Below, one piece after another: positions 12,448-22,908 of a DNA stretch of 64,000 bases; position 1 is the stretch's first letter; each line of letters begins with the position of its first letter. The DNA comes from Lactarius indigo (taxonomy: Eukaryota > Basidiomycota > Agaricomycetes > Russulales > Russulaceae), in contig JAFKAC010000005.1 of assembly GCA_025766275.1 (NCBI GenBank), positions 248,001 to 312,000 of the forward strand. The letters are read 5' to 3'. Below the pieces are notes generated by a model. That model had not been told where the DNA came from. It did no database searches and saw only the letters and a program-made list of their open reading frames with translations. Made by a program: the position numbers and the translations under genes.

Positions 12448-12730
12448 AAGTTTGAGTTCGACTCAATTGGTTCGACTACACCAGAAACATCGCCCTCAGA
12501 TTGGGCCGTCCGAATTAAAACAGGGAGACGGCTTAAATAGTACGTATGACGAACTTCCAACTATCACAGTATTGCTGCTAGTCGGGAATACGGTGGTGGA
12601 TGCGGCAAAGAGGAAGTGCCAAAACTGATTAGTCATCCGATCATTGTGATAAACTGGTTCGAAAAGAAAAGATTCCCAAACATACACTGCAGGTTCGGGG
12701 AGGCAGTAATACACTTCACACTTCCACACC

Positions 12731-14464
12731 TCAATGGACTTCCATCCCGCCCCATTCCAGTACGCGGAACAACCTACTATCTATCGCCCGCGCAGCGTCG
12801 ACGCCGACCACGTCCGCCCAGAACGTTGCTCCATCCACTTCCACTGCACGCGCACGCGCCGGTTCCCAGAGTCCGAGGTCGCCCGCCGCGACTCCGCAGA
12901 ACAGCATGAATACGCGCGTGACGATGTCCGGGGCGGGGGTTATGCGCATCGCCGCGGCCTTCTCGTACGACTCTTGTGCGATGAAGCGCAATGCGACGTA
13001 TTCGTGCTTCAGCATGTCCGGCAGCCAGTATCTGGTCGAACCGAGGTCATTTTTATGTGCTCTCGGGGCGAAGGAAAAAGAATACGCAACGTAATGAATG
13101 AGGTGCGGGCCTCAGTGTGCAGTGTGAGCGCCTTAAGTACCACGTCTAGATATCCTGGCAACTTGCTCGTAGGGAGAAGTACAGAGTTGTGAGGCTTCAC
13201 GGATGGACACGAGGGATCAAACGTCTCCATGTTCGCTATGGAATTGGTTGGCGTGGTGAGCAAGGCGGCCGCCGTCACAGGGTTCGATTTCGCGCTGTAT
13301 TGGGGGTGGGGGGGAAGTTTGTAAGGGTCAGATGACAGAGTATGGGGTGGTTGAGCTCACATGGCTTCCCAGTATAGGTATGATACTTCGATCCCGGTGG
13401 TCTTGTCTACAAGCGTGCCATTTGGCTCCGCTGCAACCATCCAGGTAACGCACTGGGCCGTGTGAGGCTCTCCTGGGGGAATCGTGGTCTGCGGCGCTGG
13501 GTGGACCGCTGAAAAACGCCAGGAGGACGCAAGAGAGAGTTCTACGGTAACGTCCGTAAGGCTGTAAGGTGGGTAGAGATAGATCACAGGCTTCTTTCCC
13601 AGAAGTTGGTCTACCTCTAGGGTGACAGTAATGGTGTCACCAGAGGCAATACCATAAGAAGATAGGGTTCGCTCGTTGTCCAGGCACGAATTCCCGAAGA
13701 GGAGCTCGCTGATAGACACCGAATAGCCTATTTTGGCCTCAATGAGCCCGAAGAGATAGGAGACCTTCTTCCCAAGTAGAGCAGGCTCGTTGATGACAAA
13801 AGATGAGGGAGCAGAACTGGTGTTCGGTAAAAACCTGATGTTGACAGCTTGAAAGGCGCGGCTAGACTTTTGGGTCCAGGATTGACGCGGAGGGTCAGCC
13901 TGAGGGAATGTTGCGGATTGCTGGAGGGTATAGAATGGACCCCTGCGCGTCTGCCAGCGAGTGGGAGGAAGCGGGGGTGATGACGAATTGAAGGACTTGT
14001 GCGACACGGTTTTGTGAAGGGCCTTTTCGGGTGAGACTGGCGAGTCGCAGGCTGTGGAACTGGTGCTCTGCATTTCTGGCAGGGGTCAAGTCCGTCGCCG
14101 ATTGTCGCTTTGATTCACGCAGACATACCTGACTCTAGCGTAATCGTCACCATGTCGATAACGTGGGACACGGTCGACCAGAGTTCTGGAGCGATTTCTA
14201 CGGGGTCTGTGTCGGGATATCCGGGGATGGTCGCAACGAGGACCACATCGCCAGCAGAGACGCCCTGCAAGGACCCAAAGTTGCGTCGTGCGACGGAAAT
14301 TAGACTCTATCCAGACGCATTTAGCTGCTGTAATACTGTAGTGCGCGAACAAGTCATGGCGTAATTGGCAAACTCACCTCACGGTGGTGGCAGTGTTTGC
14401 GGAATACAGCAAGTTTCCTGTCGCGATACCTCAGGACGAGAACGTCTCGGGGGTTAAAAGCCAT
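12731..14464 (-). CDS. Ubiquitin-like / YLYP-domain protein, copy U1
   Basis: The start ATG is at 14464. Exon 1 encodes VLVLRYRDRKLAVFRKH; exon 2 (end near 14130) encodes SVARRNFGSLQG and VATIPGYPDTDPVEIAPELW, resembling a ubiquitin-like segment. Exon 3 has a Pro/Ser-rich linker, then a second ubiquitin-like segment (GKKVSYLFGLIEAKIGYS, ELLFGNSCLDNERTLSSYGI, ASGDTITVTL), then KPVIYLYPPYSLTDVTVEL and GIEVSYLYWEA. Later exons encode SVLLPTSKLPGYLDVVLKAL, HTEARTSFIT, LKHEYVALRFIAQESY, PAPDIVTRVFMLF and the end LFRVLEWGGMEVH. The YLYP to VLEWGG part resembles, as I recall, bacterial proteins of unknown function. Length is about 490 aa and no break is visible. It is convergent with NLR A, with a LINE between them. 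Function is unknown. Confidence 0.75.
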
Positions 14465-14749
14465 GACGTGGCGGCAGAGATGCAGCTAACGTCAGATTGG
14501 TTCATTCCTGAGGCGTTTCACATGTATCCCATAATGGAAGGGCGGTAACTCTTTTAGATCTTGAACACAAAAGGGCCGAAGTTCTGTCAGGGGAGGAACC
14601 TGAACACAGCGTCAGCATAATCACCTATTCTTCAGCACATATTTACATGAAGAGTGCAAAGACAGTACATAGTCTCACTTAGGGACGCCCGAGCGGTGGC
14701 TAACACAACAAGCCCCCGAACAAGCCACTAACAAGCTTAGGTATGGCAG

Positions 14750-15203
14750 CACGACGAGGCGCTGCGCGCTCTGCGGTTTTCGGGACAATGCGGCCCGCCT
14801 TCTGCGGCATCTCGGCAACCAGTATCTACCGTCACATGACCTAACCTCTTATCTAACTTTCATGATTTGTGTAGCGCGACTGGCCCTGGTATCGCCACTG
14901 GTATCGCCACGCAGTCGCGCAAATTCTTTATTATCATGAAGAATGAGGGGTTTGTCGGGCGGGACAAGTTGCGCGGTATTGCGTCCAGCACTCAGCTGAC
15001 ACCAATATACAGACTGTGGCGGGTATAATCTCACTGCTTAACGAGTACCGGCTTTCATTAGGTATCAAACCGGCCACTCCCTAACGGGAGTGGGGGGGAA
15101 TTAAGATACACAGAATACGCATATGAAAGCGAACTTCACAACTGTAATAGTTACTCAGCTTTCGTGCTACGTAGGGTAATCGGCCCTGAGGCGCACGTAA
15201 ATG

Positions 15204-15240
<37 letters not shown>

Positions 15241-15465
15241 TATCAAACCGCTCGGCTTCCTCAATCCCTGGATAGAGGCCCCAGAGGCCTCAACAATATC
15301 ACATCTGGGTCCAACACTGGCTGCGACACTGGCGGATTCTCGGCCATCGCTGGATGGGATCCTGTTCGCCCCGCGGGACTTGTGTCTTCATTTTCGACGT
15401 TGCTTTTCGGATCCGTAGGTCTCGGATTTCGGGACGCTGGACTTTTTGAACCTGCAGGCACGCTT
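14750..15465 (+). pseudogene. S53 sedolisin (tripeptidyl-peptidase-like) C-terminal fragment
   Basis: Fragments in order match the end of a sedolisin: LLRHLGNQYL (about 14785), FFIIMKNEGF (about 14930), AGIISLLNEYRLSLGIKP (about 15030-15072), then after a LINE-tail insertion PLGFLNPW, a stop, GSNTGCDTGGFSAIAGWDPV, an intron of about 55 nt, and SDFGTLDFLNLQA. The catalytic Ser motif (GTSCSAP in the copy at 42450) is lost here, and the N-terminal two thirds are absent. It lies 0.3 kb upstream of the U1 gene and is divergent from it. Clearly dead. Confidence 0.7.
15073..15238 (+). mobile_element. 166-bp LINE 3' tail with poly(A) and 12-bp TSD
   Basis: The segment ends in A30 (15209-15238), preceded by cgtgctacgtagggtaat...gcgcacgtaaatggattt. 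This matches the tail of the LINE at 11738-12447 (12394-12436) with a few differences. The 12-bp repeat ggtatcaaaccg at 15061-15072 and 15239-15250 is the target-site duplication. Removing the insert and one repeat restores the continuous sedolisin reading GIKPLGFLNPW, which proves the insertion. Confidence 0.85.
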
Positions 15466-17062
15466 GGCTATATTGCTTAGTACAGTAATGGGCGACGCAT
15501 ACAAGGGAACAAGGCCATTGTCAATGTCAAGATAGATATTCTCGGAACTGCTGGACAACAGCGAAACTCCGGCAGTCCCACTGGCAAACTAGATACATGT
15601 CAAGAATCAATTCGAGATGCCAGGGTGGATTTCGCATCAAAACTTCAACCCACGCAACACCTACTCGCAAGAAGAACCTCTCGAACTTTCGGGCTAAGGC
15701 GCGGACCTTTCCAAGGTACGAAGGGAAAGCTTGATGACATGGGGTAAGGTAAGATACCAAATGGCCCTCCAAGTCGTAACGACATTCGGTTCTCACCTCG
15801 AATATCGGGTCGGACAGTCCCTTACTTGTTGAAGTATGTCTATTAATATACTTTATCGATTGTTTCCTTCGTGTCCACGAGGATTGCGTGCAAACCAGCG
15901 CAAGTCCTTATTACTTACAATTTCGGTCTGTTATTCTTTCGTGTTCGGATGTCGGATTGCATGTCCCGAATCCCCTCCCGGAGGTCGTACTCGGCCGCGG
16001 ATTCACTATACTGTCGCTCAGCGGAAGCTGAGCATAAATCTTCCAGCTATACAGTTATTCTCTACAGTTATATAAGTCTTTACGTTCCCCAAGTAGTACC
16101 TCAGCTTTTGCCTCGATAGTGTGCGCAAACGCTGAGGTAAGTTATCCGTATGTTACTTTATGATTCGCCTGTGCTCATACGCTTCGTAATATTTGTCTTA
16201 TCGTGCAGACACTGTCCGCGCACACATCCGATCTTTACCACTTTATTGACTATCTATTCATTCCGAGCGTCCATACTTCGTAAGATTACTAATTGGGGCA
16301 ATAGGGTATAGTACTGTAAGTAACGGCCAGGAGCCATAATCAATGCTACTCAGCGTCAACCGTCTGGTATATATCTGACCGCCCTTTCTTTGGTCCACAA
16401 GCCAGCCCCTACGTGCTTACTGGGTGAATGGGACCCTGGACGATCCCTTTTCTTTTCTTCGATCTGCGTTGAAACATGGCGCAGATGTGAGTGCGGGGGA
16501 TCCAAGGAAGTACCGGGAGGGGGGAGAAGACGGCGTGTCACAGTCATCCATTCTCTAGCATATATGTACATATCAGAGGCATCAAAGCGACCCACAACTC
16601 CGCTGCCAACCTAGCTACCAGATGAACAGGAGAGTGCAAAGACAATGCAGTCAGACAAGATGTATCCGAGCTTTCTCCAGCCACCACTCAAGCTCGAATC
16701 CGCGTGCTACTAGTCAGAGTCCCCGAGCCGGACCGAGTAATCAATGTGATACCGATAATGGTGAATGAAGGAAGTGGAGCGGTACGTGGATGATAGGTAG
16801 ACCTTTGACCAAAACGCAAAGAGCGATGCGTGTCAAATGTAACAGATGTGGTCAGATAATAAAAGCGTCATAAGGCATGAAATCAAGAAAAGAGGCCGGA
16901 AACAAGTCAAAATGTCCCCAGTCCTTCGGGATGACGTAATAGGCGCTCGGACAACCGTTCCGTTCCGAACCGGAGAGGCTTTCCCCACACTACCGAATCC
17001 AGCCTGATTGAAGGCAAGGCCACGTCACAAAAGTGGTGATGTGATGCTCAAAAAGGCCATGA
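15466..17062. other. No gene recognised; right arm of inverted duplication from about 16360
   Basis: 15466-16350 holds only short frames without motifs. From about 16360 the sequence is the reverse complement of 2281-2750 (diverged), continuing into the M2 gene, which is inverted relative to M1. Confidence 0.4.
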
Positions 17063-18960
17063 CTAGGTCCATGTATGCATTTGGGTCGAATGAGAAAAAT
17101 CTCCCATCCCACCGCTCCCGCCATGCGTCGGCGGTGTGGGTGGGGAGCCAACATCGTTGGCGTCGACATAGGCGTCAGCGGCCTTCTCGATGAACTTGAA
17201 GACACGGAGCGAAGATAATATTTGGTTCACTGTTTCAGAGGTGGCACATATTCCTGTGAAATTCGAGGCGTGCTGTAAGGACACAAACGTCCCCTGCGAA
17301 GGAAGGGACCTCGAAAGGGACGCACGGTCGCTAACTTCATTGAACCGGGCTCGGGACCCTACGCATGCATAACCTACTTCGATAAGGAGGAAGAGCCCTA
17401 AATAACGATGAGTAGAGGGTCCCGGGGTGAACAGTGAGCATTCGCTTTACCAAGAACAAAGACGATGCCGAAGATGGCTTTGTGATCCATATGGGGGGAC
17501 TTGGAGTTCGAGGCTTCAGAGAATATAGTGAGGTCTCGTGGGGTGATTGGGGTTGCCGATGCAAGAAAGGGGGAAAGTGTGACCACGGCGAAGAGTAGGT
17601 TCGGCGAGAGAAGTGGGATGATGTTGCGCAGGGTGGGCAGCATGGTGTGGGTAACCTCGATAATGTATGGGGAGGAAAGGTGAAAGGTGGTGCTGGTCGA
17701 TAGGAAAGCGAGCTGAAGAACGAGTCATTTCCTTGGAGCTATACAGTAGATACTCACCCAACCGATGCGCACAGCCATGACTTGAGCTTGGCATTCTGTC
17801 GCATGGATAGACATCACGGGAACGGAAAGAACAATAGCGACCAATGGGAGATGTCTAAAGACCTGGTCTGATAAGGGTGCGGCTCCTGGAAGAACGATGC
17901 GACGAGGATAACGACAGAGTGATTGTCCATCGGATTCAGAGGGAAAAGGTGGACCCCGTAAGCGCTGGCTGAACAATTTCCAACGCGCCTTCCAAACAAT
18001 GTCCATGACAATCGCAGTCCATCTTCTTAAATCGCCTTGTCCGTACGCACGCACGAAATCTTGCAAGAGTGCCCATCATCCTCGATATGTCCTGGGACCT
18101 GACCTAATTGAAGAAAGACGGTGCCCAATCCTTTCACCCGACAGGTTTAAGAGTCGCCGTGACTCTCGTCGTCGAGCGCCGTCTTGAAAGGGTCGTCCTA
18201 GCTACAATCGGTGACAGGTCGGCGAAAGTTCTACAGGTCAGAATCTGTATGCAATGCTTGGACTTGGAAAGTGCCTGGACTGACAAGTGCCTTTACGATG
18301 TGCAAACACATACCCTATAGGCAAGGGAAGACCGAGATCCGTGGCCATCAACGCAAACCCAACTTCTTTCTCTTCTGCATCGATAAGGTCAGGGCTGAAA
18401 AGTGCGGTTTCATGCAAAGGATCCTGGGATAGTGTACTGATGTGTCGTCGACGTTCCCAGGACACATGTGGCCAGACTCGGACTTTAACTTTGACAGAGA
18501 AGTCCGTCGTCAGATGAATGTGTCCTCTATCTCGATCTGTTTCTCTGTCACGACCCATCTTTAGACTGGAGTAAAGAAGTGAGTATAGAGACCGAGAGAA
18601 CCGCGAAGACCGCTCGCTCACTTGGAATGCACAGCCTTTGGTTCTGTGAAGGGCATCGATTTGATGTCCGGACGAAATTGAATACGAATTCTCGTTCTTC
18701 TCAAATAGATGGAAGGTTCTGACGTCGTTGTGGTTGCAACGTACCGAGGTTAGTAAAGACTTTAGGCCAATCAACATCCTTGGCACGAATCACCGCATCC
18801 GAGCCAACGATGAATTCAATGTCCCACAACGGAGGTTGAAATTCCCGTTTGACTCGATCGTAGACGTTCTTTGTCAAGGTCCGATTCGCGGAGTCGTCGT
18901 GTCGGTGCCCCGTTGCCGTTGCCGATTGACGTTCAGCCGTGGCAGCCGCCGTTGGTCTCG
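17063..18960 (-). CDS. Uncharacterised single-pass membrane protein family, copy M2
   Basis: This is the best preserved copy. The last exon, 17397-17063, follows a 53-nt intron (17450-17398). Splicing makes a helix from KAIFGIVFVLG plus LFLLIEVGYACVG, then a tail with FKFIEKAADAYVDANDVG and THGGSGGMGDF, ending TAG. Upstream parts include MLPTLRNIIPLLSPNLLFAV (about 17640), ECQAQVMAVRIGWV (about 17790), VKVRVWPHVSWE (about 18470), STTTSEP/IYLRRTRIRIQFRPDI (about 18690) and LTKNVYDRVKREF / FIVGSDAVIRAKDVDWPKVF (18750-18870). The exact exon borders upstream of 17800 and the start codon are not resolved; where M3 has ATG (29922) this copy has ACG. I recognise no domain. The tail is probably cytosolic. 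The upstream parts could belong to a separate gene. Confidence 0.5.
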
Positions 18961-20090
18961 ACCAAGGTCTCAACTCACACCCGAGCCTCCTTCTGATTCT
19001 GCCAGTGGCCTACTGGTCACACTTACCCAGGTCTTTCACCCACCTCCGGAGCATCGACTTCTATTCGTCCATCTCCTTGACACGATGCCCGACTACAGCC
19101 TCGCCTGTTCAAATCTCCCACGTCAGCAACCCTACTTCCAGGATCAATCTGTCTTCCCGCACCCGTGTTTACAGACGGTCCATTTCCTTGAGAAGAGTCG
19201 CAATGGGGTCGCAACAAGAAATAGACCGTTACTCTCGGGACACGGTGCATGGAGACCGATTTCCCAAACACGCACCGCCTTCGCAACTGTTTCTCCTTGG
19301 GATGTTCTCACATTACAGCAATTTTGGTTCGTTCCTTTTCCTACTTTGGCCCGTATTCGCGATAATGCCAACGATGGTCGACCTTCGCCACTTCAGTCAC
19401 ATCGAGTTCGACGACACCCTCCAATTGAATGTCCACCCGAATTTCGACGATTAGTTTTCTTTGTCCAAGCCCATCTGTTCCTGTAGCCGAATTGCCAGGT
19501 ATTTTCTCTCAGTTTTCCACGAAAGTCCTGTTACTACATGCCTTCTAAAGCCCATTCTGATCTCGGCCCTACTGTTGAAAAGTGTTGTCCCAGGCGGTGT
19601 TTTCTCGCAAGAGTGACAACCAAGTTACCCCTCGGTCTGACGTTTCTGTTGTTTTTGTTGTCGTGATGGTCTCCTTCACCTCGGTTCAATTTGCGTCCGG
19701 CACGTGTTATAGTCGTGTTATGCAAGTCACTTCCCCGCTGTTACGGCCAGCTCGTCCGTTCCGAACACGAGCTGCACGCCGTGCTCAAGCTAGCCTCCAC
19801 GTGGGGCGGGTTTCCACTTGTGCCACCTGGCGAACATTCTCGTCTTCTTCCACGTGGCGAACCGCATGGCCCCGTATACTGGCCTACTTCTGACGGTACC
19901 TTGTCCGCACCGCAGGATTGGTTAGCTGCCCCTCACATTCTCTGCGCTGATTTGGACGTGGGACATTCTGAGAAAGGCATACCACGTTCAGGCACTCCCA
20001 CGGGGAACTGCTCTTGGAAGCCTTGGTTTTGGCTTTCGGGGTCGGTCCAAGAAGGAACTACCTCGATGTACGGTAACTGTATGATTTAAA
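18939..20090 (+). repeat. Duplicated segment X2 (uncertain coding)
   Basis: It begins divergently from the M2 gene and matches 29925-31560 (X3). Shared parts are the start MAAAVGL / MAAAAVGLG, the stretch near SLRRVAMGS, the cys/trp-rich end with SWKPWF versus SAWKRRPSLGFRG, and intervening DNA. A plus frame is open from 18939 to 19454. Frames are not conserved between the two copies, so the segment may be a decayed gene. No family recognised. Confidence 0.35.
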
Positions 20091-20931
20091 AAATATAAAC
20101 ATACTGCAGCCCCGTCAGGTACCCCTTATGTGTGTCAGTTGTTCGAAGCTCTGGTTTCCGTTTCTCCCTGTTTTTGGAGCGCCTTGCCCTAATTCTTGGA
20201 CCCTTCGGACGCCATAGTGTCTGGCGGTTCATGAATGAATCCGTTGACGAGCTGGGTTACCTCTGCGTGTAGAGACACTGCCCAAACATCCCGAGCTTCC
20301 TTGGGTTCAGGGAGGCGAGAAGCCGCGTTTCCACCCGTGCAGGCCCCTGCGCGATTCGTAACTTCGTACGAACATCCACTATGATTAAAAACACGTCTCT
20401 ATCAAGTAGCTAAGGACGCGCGAAGGTGCAGAACGCTAGAGAGAACGAGAAAGTGAGCACACTGATCTAGAAAGGGTTCTGAAGCCCAGAGAGAAAGGCG
20501 CTAAGACTAACGAAGTAGATACAGGAAGTATTGGAAAACAGGGAAGTAGGTCTAAAGTTAGAAGGGAGTCCAGAGAGCAACCAGCGAGGTCGTCATACCA
20601 AAGGAAAGGGTACTAGAGCCGTAGAAGCCATCGGGCGAAGCGCGGAAAAGCCCGGTCCGCCTGAGCGATGATACGGGAAAAATGGAAATTGAGCCGCAGG
20701 AAGGACCCGAAAAGTGATGAGTTCGACAATGCGCACGCCAAGCGGTACAGTACCTGCAGTTGACAGATGGTCGTTGGCGTGAATGTATATATTGGAACAT
20801 CCAGTGGCTGCCGTTTTGACCCTCGATAATGCACATCATCCATCGTCCTACAACAATTGCATACAAAAAAGAAAAGAAAAGACAGAGTCCCTGGATAACA
20901 TAGAAGGTAAGAAAACAGAAGCGATGGTGCT
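20091..20931. other. No gene recognised
   Basis: Part of the duplicated block. 20690-20900 aligns with 32040-32220 (shared gagccgcag.aaggacc and gcagttgaca.atg followed by an A-rich, lysine-codon-like stretch). It lies downstream of U2. Confidence 0.4.
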
Positions 20932-22668
20932 TCACTGGACTTCCATCCCTCCCCATTCCAGCACGCGGAATAACCCGCTATCCGCTGCTCGCGCAGCGTC
21001 GACGCCAACGACGTCCGCCCAGAACCCCGCCCCGTCCGCGCCCGTGCCAGCGGCACGGGCGCTCGCCGCTTCCCAGAGTCCGAGGTCGCCCACCGGGACT
21101 CCGCGGAAGAGCATAAACACGCGAGTGACGATATCCGGTGCGGGCGTGATGCGCATCGGCGCCGCCCGCTCGTACGCGTCCTGCGCGACGAAGCGCAGTG
21201 CGATGTAATCGTGTTTCAGTATGTCTGGGAGCCAATATCTGTCCGGAAGATCGCCGTCAATTTAATTTTCCCCAGGAAAAAAGAGGGTACGCAACGTGAT
21301 GAATGAAGTGCGTGCCTCGGTGTGCAGCGCGAGTGCCTTGAGCACCACATCTAGATAGCCGGGAACTTTGCTTGTTGGGAGAAGGACCGAGCTACCCGGG
21401 TTTACGGACGGGCGTGCGGGATCAAATGTATCTATGTCTGCTATGGGCGACGTGGCACGGGAGACGCTCGGTGTCACAGGCTGTGGGGTCGCGCTATGGA
21501 AAGAGGAAAAGAAAAAGATGGTTTAACTACATTGGATCACGGAGCAACTGAGGTCTCACATCGCTTCCCAGTATAGGTAAGATACTTCCATCCCTGAGGT
21601 CTTGTCGAATAGCGTGCCATTGGGCTCCGCTGCGACTGTCCAGATGAGGGACTGGGCCGTGTGAGGCTCTCCCGGTGGGATGGTAGTCTGCGGCGGAGGG
21701 TGGACCGCGGAAAAACGCCAGGAAGGTACTAATGCGAGCTCTACGGTGACATCCGCGAGGTTCGACGGGGGGTAGAGGTAGATCACAGGCTTTCTGCAAC
21801 GCCTTCGCGGACTCGGCTTTGGGCTGAGCGAGATGGTGTCCCCAGAGACAATCCCATAATCAGAAAAGGTCCGGTCGTTGTTCAGGAACGAATTCCCGAA
21901 AGTGAGATCGCTGTTAGATGCCGAATAGCCTTCTTTGGGGTCGATGAGCTCGTAGACACGGGAGACCTTTTTCCCGAGTAGCCCAACCTCGCCGATGTCA
22001 ACAGACGCGGGACTGGGACTGAAGTGTGCTAGAAACGATATGTTGATGGCCTGAAGCACGTTGCTGGACTGTTGAGCCTCGGACTGGACCGGAGAGTCGC
22101 GTCGTATCGAAGGCAACCTGAAGAAAGAACGGAGTCCCTGCCGGGATGGTTGGGGAGTAGGGTCAGGGGGCAGAGGTGATGATAATTTAGGGGGGGTCTT
22201 CGACCCAGGAAGATGCGCTTTGGATGAGCCGGGCGAGCCGCGGACTGTCGTGCCATCGCAAGTACTCTGCATGTCTAAAAAAGATAAATTCCCATCACTT
22301 ATTGTCACAGGTACATTTTAAACCGCGATATACCTGACTCCAGAGCAATCGTCACTGTGTGCACTACATGGCAAACGTTCGTCCAAGTTTCCGGCAAGAG
22401 TTCTACGGGCTCAGTGTCGGGAGATCCGGGGATAGGCGCTACTAGAACAATATCGCCTACAGAAACATCCTGCAGGGAGGGAAAGGTGCGTCGGGCGACG
22501 GCAAGTAGGCTCTATCCATAGATGCGATCAATGCTCTCGCTAAGCGCAGACAACACGAGACATGCAAATGGCACGGCTTACCTCGTGATTGAGGCAGTGT
22601 TCACGAATCACGGCGACACTCCTACCACTGTACTTGAGGGTGAGGAGGGTTAGAGGGTCGAACTCCAT
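20932..22668 (-). CDS. Ubiquitin-like / YLYP-domain protein, copy U2
   Basis: The ATG is at 22668 (MEFDPLTLLTL). The exon layout is the same as in U1 and U3. The central exon (about 22270-21556) encodes NISFLAHFSPSPASVD, GKKVSRVYELIDPKEGYSAS, LTFGNSFLNNDRTFSDYGI (ubiquitin-like) and KPVIYLYPPSNLADVTVEL...GMEVSYLYWEA. The last exons give SVLLPTSKVPGYLDVVLKAL, HTEARTSFIT, then LKHDYIALRFVAQDAYERAA, PAPDIVTRVFMLFRG and LFRVLEWGGMEVQ. No internal stop is visible, and the introns are short. The gene starts back to back with NLR B, about 240 bp apart, so the two may share a promoter. Reaction or partner unknown; a role linked to the NLR is inference only. Confidence 0.75.
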
Positions 22669-22908
22669 GATGAGGAAAAGACGCAGCCAACTTGACTCAC
22701 TTATTGCCTTCGACAGGCACAGTCTCGGGAACTCCCGTCGCGGAGCAGTGTACTTGTACCTGTCGTAGGTGTACAGCCCTTATGTATCACGTGTATGCGA
22801 TGATAACTGGTGCCAACTGAGTCCGCACAACTTTCATTCTCTCCATTCTCTTCTAGCTACCTCCTGCGGGCTCCCATCACTGACTAGCTCGTACAAATTG
22901 CGGTTAAC
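22669..22908. promoter_or_regulatory. Short divergent intergenic region between U2 and NLR B
   Basis: About 240 bp separate two opposite start codons, leaving room only for a shared or abutting promoter. The segment holds pyrimidine-rich stretches (ctctccattctcttc at about 22837) on the NLR side, which are common just upstream of basidiomycete start sites. No clear TATA box. The role is inferred from gene layout. Confidence 0.5.
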
